A DNA stretch of 64,000 nt from Phycisphaerae bacterium. GTDB lineage: Bacteria > Planctomycetota > Phycisphaerae > UBA1845. Shown piece after piece: positions 9,561 through 19,517 of the stretch; positions within the stretch are counted from its first letter, which is position 1; every line of letters starts with the position of its first letter. The translations under genes were made by a program, and so were the position numbers. Where the stretch lies: contig JAJDEB010000034.1 of NCBI GenBank assembly GCA_029260015.1, forward strand, positions 210,031 through 274,030, written 5' to 3'. A model generated the notes under the pieces. It searched no databases. It saw only the letters and a list, made by a program, of their open reading frames with translations, and was not told where the DNA came from.

Positions 9561-9592
9561 GCTGTTAGACCAGCGGGCGGTCAGACCAGCGG
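9561..9592. repeat. 16-bp tandem duplication across the pcm stop codon
   Basis: Bases 9561-9576 and 9577-9592 match at 14 of 16 positions. Read on the minus strand, each copy spells CCGCTGGTCT followed by a stop-like triplet, so the last codons of pcm and its stop are repeated once downstream, in another frame. Confidence 0.7.
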
Positions 9593-10219
9593 AACGAATC
9601 GACACGCCATCAAAGGCTGCTCGACACGCACACCATCGCGTAACCGAATCCGCAGCATCATCTGCGTCTTGCCTCGCCCCACCGGAATCAGCATTAATCC
9701 ACCGCACATTAGTTGCCCAACCAACTCTTCGGGCAATTCCTGACTTCCGGCTGTCACGATAATCCGATCAAATGGCGCCAGATCGTTGAACAATTTGGTT
9801 CCATCCCCGCTGCGAAACATGACGCCATCCGCCAACCCAAGCGCATTTAACCGTTGCTGTGCCGCCCGCAACAACTGATCATCCAATTCTATTGTAAATA
9901 CCTGCGCGCCCATTCGTGAGAGGATCGCCGTTTGATAACCCGTTCCCGTTCCAATTTCGAGAACCCGTTGGCCGGGACTGAGCATAAGCATCTGGGACAT
10001 ATACGCGACAATAAACGGCTGCGAGATAGTCTGCCCAGGCCCTACGGGTAGCGCTTTATCTTGGTATGCTTGAGCGCGACATTCGGCGGATACAAACAAT
10101 TCGCGTGGAATCTTCTGCATCGATTCAAGTACGTTCTTGTCTTGGATGCCCCGCGCCATGATCTGATCCTTGATCATCGCGCTGCGAAGCGATTCTGAAT
10201 TGCTCAAGAGTTGCTGCAT
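9581..10219 (-). CDS. pcm: Protein-L-isoaspartate O-methyltransferase
   Basis: The 212-residue enzyme methylates L-isoaspartyl residues in damaged proteins, using S-adenosylmethionine, to start their repair. It shows the PCMT signature order: MIKDQI near the N-terminus, PRELFV, the GQTISQPF substrate loop, the motif I sequence VLEIGTGTGYQTAIL, and FDRIIVTAG followed by LMIPVG-type strands. I chose the ATG at 10219 because the product then has the usual family length (about 210). The frame stays open to 10345 and would add 42 residues unlike the family and overlap the divergent SAM hydrolase gene. The C-terminus ends PLV. Confidence 0.9.
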   Translation of the reverse strand: MQQLLSNSESLRSAMIKDQIMARGIQDKNVLESMQKIPRELFVSAECRAQAYQDKALPVGPGQTISQPFIVAYMSQMLMLSPGQRVLEIGTGTGYQTAILSRMGAQVFTIELDDQLLRAAQQRLNALGLADGVMFRSGDGTKLFNDLAPFDRIIVTAGSQELPEELVGQLMCGGLMLIPVGRGKTQMMLRIRLRDGVRVEQPLMACRFVPLV

Positions 10220-10365
10220 CAGGACAACTTCTACCCGCGTTACGGTTACCGTCAACTCGAAACTTGCGAAACGTTTCACTCGCATCATAATTCGGTGCTG
10301 TTCGTATTGTAGTGGGTCAATTTGTAGTGGGTCGAAACCTCGCAAGTCATCGTATGGGATCGTTT

Positions 10366-11196
10366 ATGGCACAACCGAAACCACAACCCATCATCACCGT
10401 CACGACGGACTTTGGGCTTCGCGACCATTACGTTGCCTGCATCAAAGGTGTCATTGCGCAGATTGCTCCGCTTGTTAGAACCATCGATGTCACGCATGAA
10501 ATCGAACCGCAGAACATCATCGGGGCTGCCTACGTTCTATTCCACGCAATGCCATGGTTTCCGCCAGGAACAATTCACCTTGTCGTTGTCGATCCGGGGG
10601 TTGGGACATCGCGGGGAATCATCGCAGCCCGATACGGTCAACACACGATCATCGCGCCCGACAACGGCATCATCAGTTTTGTGCATCAGGCATACAAGAT
10701 CGAAGAGGCACGCATCGTCAGCAACCCGCAAATTGCACTGAATCATATTTCAAGAACGTTTCACGGACGCGACATCATGGCCCCCGCCGCTGCGCACCTG
10801 GCCAGTGGCGGCGCGCTCTCCGATCTCGGACCACTGACCAACCATGTCGAAGTTTTGAAAACCGTTCAACCCGATCGCAAATCTGCCAACCGAATCGAAG
10901 GACAAGTGATTCACATCGATCGTTTCGGTAACCTTCTCAGCAATATCAGCCAGCGCGATCTGGCGACCATTACGGAGAACCCAGCGGAGTTGCACGTTTC
11001 GATCGATTTACCAGAATCCGGAATCAGACCGATTGGTCGCATCTTTGGCACATATGCAGACGCCGAACCCGGAGAATTGCTGAGCCTGGTTGGTAGCGGT
11101 GGATTTGTTGAGATCGCGACCCACCTGGGAAATGCCCGCGAAAAGCTCAGTGCCAAGATTGGGTCCGCGATCGTCGTCGAACGAAAACCGAATTGA
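10366..11196 (+). CDS. S-adenosylmethionine hydroxide adenosyltransferase (DUF62/SAM hydrolase family)
   Basis: The product, 276 residues from ATG 10366, matches the DUF62 family of SAM-dependent chlorinase/fluorinase relatives. Visible motifs are ITVTTDFGLRDHYV at the N-terminus, VVDPGVGTSRGIIA, APDNGIISFV and FHGRDIMAPAAAHLA, and a C-terminal beta-barrel-like half. The non-halogenating members, which are by far the most common, hydrolyse SAM to adenosine and methionine; that is the likely reaction. ATGs at 10354 and 10312 are also in frame. The one at 10366 has a GGGATCG purine stretch before it. The gene is divergent from pcm, which also uses SAM; a functional link is only a guess. Confidence 0.85.
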   Translation: MAQPKPQPIITVTTDFGLRDHYVACIKGVIAQIAPLVRTIDVTHEIEPQNIIGAAYVLFHAMPWFPPGTIHLVVVDPGVGTSRGIIAARYGQHTIIAPDNGIISFVHQAYKIEEARIVSNPQIALNHISRTFHGRDIMAPAAAHLASGGALSDLGPLTNHVEVLKTVQPDRKSANRIEGQVIHIDRFGNLLSNISQRDLATITENPAELHVSIDLPESGIRPIGRIFGTYADAEPGELLSLVGSGGFVEIATHLGNAREKLSAKIGSAIVVERKPN

Positions 11197-11263
11197 CGCT
11201 AAGATGTTTGGCGACTCGATCGAATGCATCCACAATTTCAACAAAAGAATAAGGAATATGAAC

Positions 11264-12547
11264 ATGCCCGGACGTGTGAACTGCTGTCGCCGAATTTGCA
11301 TCCCGCTCGTTGTCGCTGTCTTTTCAGCGTCGCTCGTAGCAGAAACACCGAGCAAGCAAGAATCCGAATCCAAGAGTTCTCGCAGACCGATCGTGGTTTC
11401 AGAAGATGCGAAACGCATTCACGATGCCGGAATATTAATTGACGGGCATAACGATCTGCCTTGGCAGTTGCGCAAGCTTGCCCGTAGAAAAACGGGGCCT
11501 GTCGATCTTCGCGAACATCAGGAATCGCTCCAGACAGATATCCCGCGCCTGAAAAAAGGCGGGCTCGATGCCCAGTTCTGGGTCGTATACATACCAGCCA
11601 GCACGCCTCAGGACGGCGCGGCGATGCGCGGTGCCCTTGAGCAATTTGAAGTGATTGAACAAATGATCGACCGCTATCCGGATATATTCGAACGGGCGAT
11701 TTCATCCGACGACATCATTCGCATCCACAAGTCCGGCAAGATTGCGTCCATGATCGGCGTCGAAGGCGGGCACATGATCGAAAACTCGCTGGAAACATTG
11801 CGCACGTTTTACGATCGCGGGGCACGCTACATGGGCTTGACCCACTCCGACACGCTCGACTGGGCCGACTCTGCCACGGACGACGCCAAGAGCGACGGAC
11901 TCTCAGAATTCGGCAAGTCCGTCGTATTAGAAATGAATCGCCTGGGCATGCTCGTCGATCTGGCCCACGTTTCGCACGAAGCCATGCGCGACGCCTTGAA
12001 CACCACAAAAGCTCCGCTGATTTTTTCACATTCTTCGGCGTATGCCATCGCCCCGCACATGCGCAACGTCCCTGACGATGTCCTGCGCATGGTCAAGAAG
12101 AACAACGGCGTCACCATGGTGAATTTTTATTCCGGTTACGTCGATCCGCAAGGCGCACGAATCGTTTCGCAAATGTTTGAAATCGAACGCGACCTGAAAG
12201 TCAAATTCCCGAATGAGGACGACTTCAAAGCCGCATGGACGAAATGGAAGGACGAACATCCTATTCCCGATGGCACTGTCCACACGCTCGTCGATCACAT
12301 TGACCACATCGTCAAAGTCGCCGGTATCGATCATGTGGGTATCGGGTCAGATTATGACGGCGTCGGCCAACTGCCCAAGCAACTGGAGGACGTGTCCTGC
12401 TTTCCATATATCACGCAGGAATTACTCAACCGCGGTTACAACGAGACGGACATCCACAAGATCATGGGCGGCAATTTGCTACGAGTATTTAAGGATGTCG
12501 AGCGCGTCGCCGCCGAGATGAAGTCCGGCAAGTCCGACAGTAAATAG
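11264..12547 (+). CDS. Secreted membrane dipeptidase, peptidase family M19
   Basis: The 427-residue product begins with a signal peptide (RRICIPLVVAVFSASLVAE). The catalytic domain carries the zinc-ligand and signature motifs of renal-type dipeptidases: GHNDLPWQLR (first His-x-Asp), EGGHMIEN (bridging Glu), YMGLTHSDT, DLAHVSHEAM, IFSHSSAYAI, GIGSDYDGVG and MGGNLLRVF. M19 enzymes cleave dipeptides, often with broad specificity, through two zinc ions. An AAGGA site lies 8 bases before the ATG at 11264; the ATG at 11258 is also possible. Earlier in-frame starts overlap the previous gene. It probably works in the periplasm on peptides from protein or cell-wall turnover. Confidence 0.9.
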   Translation: MPGRVNCCRRICIPLVVAVFSASLVAETPSKQESESKSSRRPIVVSEDAKRIHDAGILIDGHNDLPWQLRKLARRKTGPVDLREHQESLQTDIPRLKKGGLDAQFWVVYIPASTPQDGAAMRGALEQFEVIEQMIDRYPDIFERAISSDDIIRIHKSGKIASMIGVEGGHMIENSLETLRTFYDRGARYMGLTHSDTLDWADSATDDAKSDGLSEFGKSVVLEMNRLGMLVDLAHVSHEAMRDALNTTKAPLIFSHSSAYAIAPHMRNVPDDVLRMVKKNNGVTMVNFYSGYVDPQGARIVSQMFEIERDLKVKFPNEDDFKAAWTKWKDEHPIPDGTVHTLVDHIDHIVKVAGIDHVGIGSDYDGVGQLPKQLEDVSCFPYITQELLNRGYNETDIHKIMGGNLLRVFKDVERVAAEMKSGKSDSK

Positions 12548-12597
12548 TTAGTAACCGCTAGTGTAGGCCCACGCGTCATCTTGCGGGTTGCGATCTA

Positions 12598-12680
12598 CCG
12601 TCATTCCCGCGAAAGCGGGAATCCAAGTTCAGCGCGTTACACATCGCTCGTTCTGGACTCCCGCATGCGCGGGAGTGACG
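12598..12680. repeat. REP-like double hairpin between convergent genes
   Basis: Two palindromes face each other. ATTCCCGC-gaaa-GCGGGAAT lies at about 12603-12622, and ACTCCCGC-atgc-GCGGGAGT (minus sense also a hairpin) lies at about 12657-12677. The outer ends CCGTCATTCCCGC and GCGGGAGTGACG are also inverted copies, so the unit is an imperfect inverted repeat of about 82 bp. It lies between the dipeptidase and putA, which converge, and could act as a two-way terminator. It resembles dispersed REP/REPIN elements known in many bacteria. No second copy is in this window. Confidence 0.75.
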
Positions 12681-12685
12681 AACCG

Positions 12686-15600
12686 CTAGTCGGTTTCGTC
12701 TTTTGACTTTGTTAGCCCCTGGCGAAGAGTGTTTTCGCTTATCGTTCTTGGGCGGCAGTATTGCAGTAGATAGTCGAGGCTTCCCAGCCGCGCACCATCG
12801 CCCGAGAGTTGCCTGCCGCCATACGGCTGAACGTCGACCTGCGACCCGGTGATTTTGCGGTTGATGTACAGATTCCCGACGCGGAAGTTTTCTCGGGCAA
12901 GGGCAATGTGTGCGGGACTGCGCGAATAGATTCCGCCGGTAAGTGCGTATGGGCTGCCATTGGCCAGTTCGATTGCATGATCAAAATCATTGGCTTTCAT
13001 GACAGCCAGCACCGGACCGAATACTTCCTCCATCGCCATTTCAGATTCGGGATCAACATCTTTGAAGATCACCGGGGCGACATAATATCCGTTCACAGGA
13101 ATGCGTCCGGCATCGGTTTCAAACAACACCGGATACTTTTCTTTCTGGCGCGAGATCAACGCGCGCAACCGAAGTTGGGTCGGTCCGTCAATGACTGGTC
13201 CAATCGGATTGCCAACGTCTGCCGGGTCGCCAACCTCAAGCTGTTCTGCCGCCCCGGCGAGTTTTCGGCAGAACTCTTCATAAACATCGGCTAGCACAAT
13301 CACACGCGAACATGCGGTACACTTTTGACCACCGAACGCAAACGCACTTTCGAGAACGCCCATCACCGCTTCGTCGACATCAACATCGTGATCGACAATG
13401 ATCGCGTTCTGCCCCCCTGCATCGATAATCGTACGCTTAAAATGACGCTGCCCGGGCCGCACGCGAGCAGCCGCTTCGGCAACTTTGACGGCGTTCTGAC
13501 TCGACCCGCAAAACGCCACGAGGTGAACGTTGGGATGTTCGACGAGGTATTGACCCACATCTTCGCCGATCGCCGGCATATAATTTACCACGCCATCGGG
13601 CAAACGCGATTCGGCGAACAACTCCATCAGCATCGCAGCCACGACCGGCGCCTTTGAAGAAGGCTTAACAATAGCCGCGTTGCCCATCGCGATCGACGCT
13701 GACACCATCGCCGACAACATCGCCAGCGGGAAATCCCACGGACCGATCAAGAGACACACACCGCACGGTTCGTAAACCAGCACGTTCTCTTCACCGGGAA
13801 CATCACGTCGCCTCGGACGCTGCCCCAGTCGTTCCAACAGCGCCGCATGATAATTGAAATAATCGATGGCCTCGACGACTTCCGCGTCGGCTTGTATCGG
13901 GTTCTTACCGATTTCGCGCACCAGTTGGGCGATGAATTCAAAGCGGCGCTCTTCCAGCAATTTCGCAGTGCGACGCAATACATCGACGCGCACGTTGGCC
14001 GGTTGATTGCGCCAGTTGGGCATTGCCTTGCTGGCTTCGGCGACCACCCGATCGGCGCATGCCGTGTCCGCAGAAGCAACCCGGGCAACCGTTTCATCAG
14101 GGAACGCAGGGTCACTCGAAGTCAGCCATGCACCCGTTGCAACAGCATCTTTGCCAACCTTCAGCAAGCGATCCTTGCCGACGTGCCCGCGCAAATCCGC
14201 CATGGCTCGCCCGACCCTCTGGCGATTAGCATCATTCGAGAAACCAAGCGGAGCTGCATTCGTAAATTCCAATCCAACAGACGAAGCGATCATTAAACAG
14301 TCCTCGAATGGATCTTCGTAGTGTCTTGAAGGTAAGGATTCGATCCGCAGTTCCGCACTGACTTTCGCCGGCGCAGCAAGTAGCGAAGCGTACGCATTGC
14401 GATCTCCAAAACGGTTCTTTAGAAACGAATCGTTTGACGTGTTTTCAAGCAGGCGGCGAATGAGGTAGGCCATCCCCTTGATGAGTTCACCGTATGGGCA
14501 GTAAACCCGCAGGCATCGCCCCATTTCCCCAATCGCAGCTTTTAACGGTTCACCCATGCCCGCGAGCATTTGCAATTCGTATTGACGCGGCGTTAAGCCG
14601 AGTACTTCGGCGACGGCCATGGCGTGGGCGAGCGATCGAACGTTATGGCTTGCAAATGCCGGACGAATCAGGTGGGCGTGTTGCAACATGATCTTCGTCA
14701 GTTCTTCATAACACGCATCCGATTGCCATTTCTGCGTCCAGACAGGAATCGTTGTTCCGTTGCGAATCGCGGACGTCGTTTCCGTGTCCCAGTACGCACC
14801 TTTGACCAATCGAATTCCGATGCCCGTCCCGCGATCTTTGACCCAGTCGAGCAGTTGCAGAAGGTCATCGCGGGCATCGCGCAAGTAAGCCTGCACGACA
14901 ATCCCCACGTCGCCCCAACCGCGAAACTCCGGCTCGCTCAGTAGCCGCTTGAAAATCCAGAAGGTCATGTCGCGATATCGAAACGCCTCCATATCGACGT
15001 TTACGAATACGCCCAACTCCCGAGCCCGCAGGAACAGCGGTCCGAGTCGACTTCGAACGACGTCATAGGCACGTTGTGGATCAACGGGATCGAACACCGG
15101 ATCGAGCGCCGTCAGCTTGACCGAGATATTCGCACGCGGCATCGGTCCGTCATCGGTCGCATCGAGAAGTGGAGTATTCGTCCACGTTTGGGCAGCCCGC
15201 CCCAACGACTCGATGAGTTCCAGGTAGGTACTTGCGGCTGCATCGGCTTGCTGATCACCAATCGTCGCTTCACCGAGAACGTCCAGCGTAAACGTCATGC
15301 TGCGACGCCGAAGCATTTGAGCGTGGGCGATCGCTTCCGACGTATTGGTCCCGGTCATGAACGCTTTTGCCATCAGAAACGAACCGTTGCGAATGTTGGC
15401 ACCCAGGACGCGCCCAATGACCGAATCGGACCGCTTGAATGCAGTGGCCAACTGAAACGGGAGCGGTAATTCTAATCCGTCTTGCTGAAGATACTGCTTG
15501 AAGTGATCGGCGATATCGGCATCGTCGCGCATGTTCGGTAGCGCTTCGATGAATCGAAACAACTGGGTCTGCAACTTGGGGTGCGATGAAAAATATTCGA

Positions 15601-15793
15601 GTAGCTTTCGATCCCACCAGGCCCGGTGCCACATTTTCGGCTCGTTCGCGTGAGCGCGTTCAAACAATTCGATGCCCAACGCTCGACACCGTGTCCCAAT
15701 GGCGTGCACATCCAGCAACGGATTCGATGACGTTGTATGAACATTGGGCTTTAGCGTAGCCGTTTGAGTCATGGGTTTATGCGCCTGCGTCAT
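12686..15793 (-). CDS. putA: Bifunctional proline dehydrogenase/delta-1-pyrroline-5-carboxylate dehydrogenase
   Basis: The 1035-residue enzyme oxidises proline to glutamate in two steps. The N-terminal flavin proline dehydrogenase barrel spans about residues 60-480 (ISVKLTALDPVFDP, GIGIRLVKGAYWDTE, ASHNVRSLAHA, QMLAGMGEPLK). The C-terminal NAD-dependent aldehyde dehydrogenase spans about 540-1010, with GPWDFPLAML, the nucleotide loop CGSSQNAVKVA, and the catalytic Cys825 in FGGQKCTACSR. There is no N-terminal DNA-binding domain, so it is not a self-regulating PutA. The ATG at 15793 overlaps the end of addA by 17 bases. The ATG at 15772 would avoid this and would remove seven residues. Confidence 0.93.
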   Translation of the reverse strand: MTQAHKPMTQTATLKPNVHTTSSNPLLDVHAIGTRCRALGIELFERAHANEPKMWHRAWWDRKLLEYFSSHPKLQTQLFRFIEALPNMRDDADIADHFKQYLQQDGLELPLPFQLATAFKRSDSVIGRVLGANIRNGSFLMAKAFMTGTNTSEAIAHAQMLRRRSMTFTLDVLGEATIGDQQADAAASTYLELIESLGRAAQTWTNTPLLDATDDGPMPRANISVKLTALDPVFDPVDPQRAYDVVRSRLGPLFLRARELGVFVNVDMEAFRYRDMTFWIFKRLLSEPEFRGWGDVGIVVQAYLRDARDDLLQLLDWVKDRGTGIGIRLVKGAYWDTETTSAIRNGTTIPVWTQKWQSDACYEELTKIMLQHAHLIRPAFASHNVRSLAHAMAVAEVLGLTPRQYELQMLAGMGEPLKAAIGEMGRCLRVYCPYGELIKGMAYLIRRLLENTSNDSFLKNRFGDRNAYASLLAAPAKVSAELRIESLPSRHYEDPFEDCLMIASSVGLEFTNAAPLGFSNDANRQRVGRAMADLRGHVGKDRLLKVGKDAVATGAWLTSSDPAFPDETVARVASADTACADRVVAEASKAMPNWRNQPANVRVDVLRRTAKLLEERRFEFIAQLVREIGKNPIQADAEVVEAIDYFNYHAALLERLGQRPRRRDVPGEENVLVYEPCGVCLLIGPWDFPLAMLSAMVSASIAMGNAAIVKPSSKAPVVAAMLMELFAESRLPDGVVNYMPAIGEDVGQYLVEHPNVHLVAFCGSSQNAVKVAEAAARVRPGQRHFKRTIIDAGGQNAIIVDHDVDVDEAVMGVLESAFAFGGQKCTACSRVIVLADVYEEFCRKLAGAAEQLEVGDPADVGNPIGPVIDGPTQLRLRALISRQKEKYPVLFETDAGRIPVNGYYVAPVIFKDVDPESEMAMEEVFGPVLAVMKANDFDHAIELANGSPYALTGGIYSRSPAHIALARENFRVGNLYINRKITGSQVDVQPYGGRQLSGDGARLGSLDYLLQYCRPRTISENTLRQGLTKSKDETD

Positions 15794-18700
15794 TCAACGC
15801 ACGTTCAATCTGATCGCCGGAAAACGTGACGATCTGCCTCGGGTGAAGAAACACGAGGTGGGCCGACCGAACCGGTAACTGATAAACCGACTTGGCGGCA
15901 GACGCGTACAACCCGAGTTGACGAAGATAGCTTTCCGCCCGTTCAGTCACGTCGGCACTCCCGATGCGATCGGTTTTGTAATCAATAATATCGAGAGCAT
16001 CGCTGTCTTTGAGGATTCCGTCAACGACCCCCCGAACGAGAATTCGATCGTCGGATTCACCCTCGACCAGCGGATCAAATCGATTCAACGGTTCCGACGA
16101 CAAAAACATCCACTCGCGAGCGAATGCGTCTGCTGCCTTACGAATGCGTACACCGAGCGATGTCGTGAAAAACCAGGTGACTTGATCGACGTCGATGTGC
16201 TCAACTTGATCTGGCAGGATTAATCGAGCGGCAACGAGGCGATCCAATTCTGTCGCAATCTGCTCAGGTGACGCCGTTTGGTCGAGGGCGACATGTTGAA
16301 AGAACGCATGCATCGCGGTGCCTCGGGCCATCGCGTTTTTTTGCCGGTCGTCTGTCTGGACGCTACGAGATGTATGAGTTGACGCGTGATCGTCTTCACC
16401 GATGACCGAAGCGAAGGTTTGGAGTTTTTCGCTCGCTGACCTTACCGCACCAATCGAACACGACGCGAGATAGGGGTACGAGTTTTCGATACGGCCCATG
16501 ACCCATTCGGCTTGTGTTGGCACCGGGTTGACCGGCTCGGCGTCTGGCAAAGGCTCCAACTGTGCGGCCTTGCGCCAAAGTTCGGTTGACGTAGCATCTT
16601 CCTGATCGTCGATTCTGAAACTCGCCAGCGCCGTTTCGTCGTAAGTCGAAACTTCAAACAGGGCGTCGCCTTGATTCTGATCTGCATTCCAACGAACGCG
16701 ATGCTGCTGATCCCAGGACAGCGCCGCAAGAACCCATTTCAGTGGCGTCCTGGCACTTAGAATCGTGATGGGGTCCAATCCGCGAGACGGCCCCCTTGCT
16801 GATTTGCCTTCGAGCGTTAGCGATTTGAGTCGTTCCGTACCGACCAGGATCAGTTTCTGCTGGGCACGCGTCGTCGCCACATACCAAACCCGCAGTTCCT
16901 CTGCAAGCATCGCCTCCTCTGCGGCCAGCGCGCAGCTTCGATGGAGCGCCGTAGGATATTCAATCAACCGTTCGCGTTCAACCCGCCTGATGCCGATGCC
17001 GATATCGCGTTCAAACAACATGCGACCCGTCGAATCACCAAGATTGAACTTTCGCCCCAATTCCAAGGCGATTACCACGGGATACTCCAAGCCCTTGGAA
17101 TGATGAATCGTGGAGATCGTAACCACGTCGTCCGTCGCACTGCGATTGGACGCACCCTGCAACTCTTCGCCGCCGGCCTGTAGCGATTCGATGTATTGCA
17201 GAAATCGTCGCAGTCCTTGCCGGCGGAAGTCTCCGAACTGACGGGCGCGATCGTGCAGGCTCAGCAGGTTCTCGCGCCGTAGGGTGCCATCCTTCATGCC
17301 CGACACATACGACAGGTATCCGGTTTCGCGATAGATCGTCCAAAGGACGTCGGCCAACGGGCGCTCGCGCATCTGCATTCGATAATTTCTAATGGTTGCC
17401 AAAACATCCGACAGCTTCGCGCGAAGTTTGGCGTCTGTCCCAGCAGACTCGTATTGCAGAACGGCTTCGTGAAAATCCACAATTCGATCGGATACGCGTA
17501 GGCTGACGAGTTCGTCTTCGGTAAACTGAACGCCCACGATTCCGCTACGCAGCACGGTGGCTAGCGGTATGTCCTGACGCAGATTGTCGATGACCGTCAG
17601 AAGCGCCAGCGTCTCTCGGATTTCCAAGCAACCAAACGCATCGGCAGATTGCTGCGCCCAAGATGGAATACCCATCTGCTTCAAAATCGCTGAAACGTGA
17701 CGAGCCCCCTGTTTTGCAGAGCGGAGCAGGATGCAAAAATCCCCGTATTGCAAGGGTCGCTCACCGTCGCCCTGAGGCACGCGGAGTTCACCAACCATCA
17801 ACTCCAAAATGCGTTCGCCACCCAGTCGTGCTTCGCGTTCGATCGCTTTCCAGTGAATCGGGTCATCGAGATCAACATATTCAGAATCGGATTCGTCATC
17901 CTCCGGCGACGCGTCAAGCTTGCGTTCAAGAATATGAAGCTCGATCGGCTCACCATCGCTCTCGACGTTAACCGGCGGTTGCAAGCGGGCATCGTCGTCA
18001 TAGTCAATCCCACCACACGCCGATGTCATCAGCGCCGAGAACAGCAGATTCACCCCATCAAGAATGCTGGGCGTGCTGCGGAAATTATGCTGGAGGTCGA
18101 TGCGTACGCCCACGGTTGAATCGTCGTTCAACGCTTTGGCTCGCGACAAAAACATGTTCGGCTCAGCCAACCGGAATCGATAAATGCTTTGCTTGACGTC
18201 ACCGACGGTAAATAGATTCCCCGGCGTGTCGACGCACGCACTTCGACTCACCAGCGAAAGAATCTCGGCTTGCAGCGGGTTGATATCCTGAAATTCATCC
18301 ACCAGCACATGGGCGAACCGTGACCGAAGCTGCTGGACCACTGGATTCTGATCCTCGCCCTCGTGCGTTTCGGTGAGCAATTCATAGGCCAATCGCTCAA
18401 GATCGGAAAAGTCCATCATCCCGATGTCGCGCTTTGCCGATCGGTACTGCTCGCGGAATCGATTAACGAGTTCGACAAGTGTTTCGATGTACGGCTGCGT
18501 CGCCAGAACGTCGTTTTGCAATTCGTCTGACGTGAATCGACAAAATGGCCGGAGTCGCTTTTGAAATAGCTTCGTCTTAACGAAGCCGAACGCCTCGTTG
18601 GTGACGTCCTTGGCCGCGTGTTCTTCTGGGCTGGCGTCTTTCTTGGTCGCAGGCGCTCGCTTCTTGCTGAATTCGAATTGATCGATCTCGCCGCGCACCG

Positions 18701-19517
18701 CGTCGAAGTCTGCGACGTTATCAAGCCGACCGCACCAGGCATCGACGTGCGCTTGATAGACGACAATATTTTCGCAGTAGTGTGCCGCGGCGGGCCAATC
18801 GGTCGGCAACTCGTTGATAAGCGATGTACAGTAATCGTGCTGACGGTGCAACTCGGTTTTAAGCGTATCGATGAATTGCGCAATGATGCCGGTGACGCGT
18901 TCGGACGAGAAATCAGCAGCAACTTTCAGCCAACCGTCTGGATCAGGGATACTTTCGAGGAAACTCGCCAAGTCTAGTACAAATCGCTTGATGGCTGCGT
19001 CCGCTCCAAGTCCGTAGTCGTCGACGAGTTTCTCAAACCGTTTCGTAAATACGTCTTCGCTGGCGTAGAGCTCCTCAAGAACACCGTCAATCACTTCGCC
19101 GCGAAGGAGTTTCCCCTCGTCATTGCTTAGCATGGGCGACGCTGCATCTACACCGACACGATGGAACCAGCGTCGTATGATTGACATGCAAAATGCGTGA
19201 AGCGTTGAAATCTGCGCCGTATCAACCAGATCCACCTGCGCATGTAACCGCTTGTCACTCGGAGCATTTGACGCCTTTGCTTTCAACGTCTTGTGAATTC
19301 GTGAACGCATCTCAGCCGCCGCGGCATCTGTAAACGTCACCACCAGCAGTTGATCCACATCACATCGAAATGGTTCGTTCGCTTCCGCAACAAGATACGC
19401 ACAGCGCTCAGCCAACACCGCAGTCTTCCCGGAACCGGCTGCCGCTGACACAAGCACATCGCGATCCACCGTTTCGATGGCACGCTGCTGCTGGGTTGTC
19501 CAGTTAATCGCTGACAC
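15777..19517 (-). CDS. addA: ATP-dependent helicase/nuclease subunit A
   Basis: The 1246-residue protein is a UvrD-family superfamily 1 helicase fused to a C-terminal RecB-type nuclease. Walker A is AAAGSGKT at residues 25-32. Later helicase motifs include VVTFTDAAAAEM, HVLVDEFQDINPLQ, GDVKQSIYRFR, TIHHSKGLEYPVV and WYVATTRAQQ. The nuclease signature near the C-terminus is GVVDGILKD...IIDYKTD. With AddB it resects double-strand DNA ends for RecA loading. The start is GTG at 19517, and its first base is the last base of the addB TAG stop, so the pair is translationally coupled. The putA frame begins inside the 3' end. Confidence 0.9.
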   Translation of the reverse strand: MSAINWTTQQQRAIETVDRDVLVSAAAGSGKTAVLAERCAYLVAEANEPFRCDVDQLLVVTFTDAAAAEMRSRIHKTLKAKASNAPSDKRLHAQVDLVDTAQISTLHAFCMSIIRRWFHRVGVDAASPMLSNDEGKLLRGEVIDGVLEELYASEDVFTKRFEKLVDDYGLGADAAIKRFVLDLASFLESIPDPDGWLKVAADFSSERVTGIIAQFIDTLKTELHRQHDYCTSLINELPTDWPAAAHYCENIVVYQAHVDAWCGRLDNVADFDAVRGEIDQFEFSKKRAPATKKDASPEEHAAKDVTNEAFGFVKTKLFQKRLRPFCRFTSDELQNDVLATQPYIETLVELVNRFREQYRSAKRDIGMMDFSDLERLAYELLTETHEGEDQNPVVQQLRSRFAHVLVDEFQDINPLQAEILSLVSRSACVDTPGNLFTVGDVKQSIYRFRLAEPNMFLSRAKALNDDSTVGVRIDLQHNFRSTPSILDGVNLLFSALMTSACGGIDYDDDARLQPPVNVESDGEPIELHILERKLDASPEDDESDSEYVDLDDPIHWKAIEREARLGGERILELMVGELRVPQGDGERPLQYGDFCILLRSAKQGARHVSAILKQMGIPSWAQQSADAFGCLEIRETLALLTVIDNLRQDIPLATVLRSGIVGVQFTEDELVSLRVSDRIVDFHEAVLQYESAGTDAKLRAKLSDVLATIRNYRMQMRERPLADVLWTIYRETGYLSYVSGMKDGTLRRENLLSLHDRARQFGDFRRQGLRRFLQYIESLQAGGEELQGASNRSATDDVVTISTIHHSKGLEYPVVIALELGRKFNLGDSTGRMLFERDIGIGIRRVERERLIEYPTALHRSCALAAEEAMLAEELRVWYVATTRAQQKLILVGTERLKSLTLEGKSARGPSRGLDPITILSARTPLKWVLAALSWDQQHRVRWNADQNQGDALFEVSTYDETALASFRIDDQEDATSTELWRKAAQLEPLPDAEPVNPVPTQAEWVMGRIENSYPYLASCSIGAVRSASEKLQTFASVIGEDDHASTHTSRSVQTDDRQKNAMARGTAMHAFFQHVALDQTASPEQIATELDRLVAARLILPDQVEHIDVDQVTWFFTTSLGVRIRKAADAFAREWMFLSSEPLNRFDPLVEGESDDRILVRGVVDGILKDSDALDIIDYKTDRIGSADVTERAESYLRQLGLYASAAKSVYQLPVRSAHLVFLHPRQIVTFSGDQIERALNDAGA

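Noticed and set aside
13847..14296. 149-codon plus-strand frame inside putA
   Set aside because: Antisense shadow of the well-conserved putA frame; no ribosome site and no family pattern.
17697..18119. 140-codon plus-strand frame inside addA
   Set aside because: Opposite to conserved helicase motifs of addA, so it is a reading-frame shadow.
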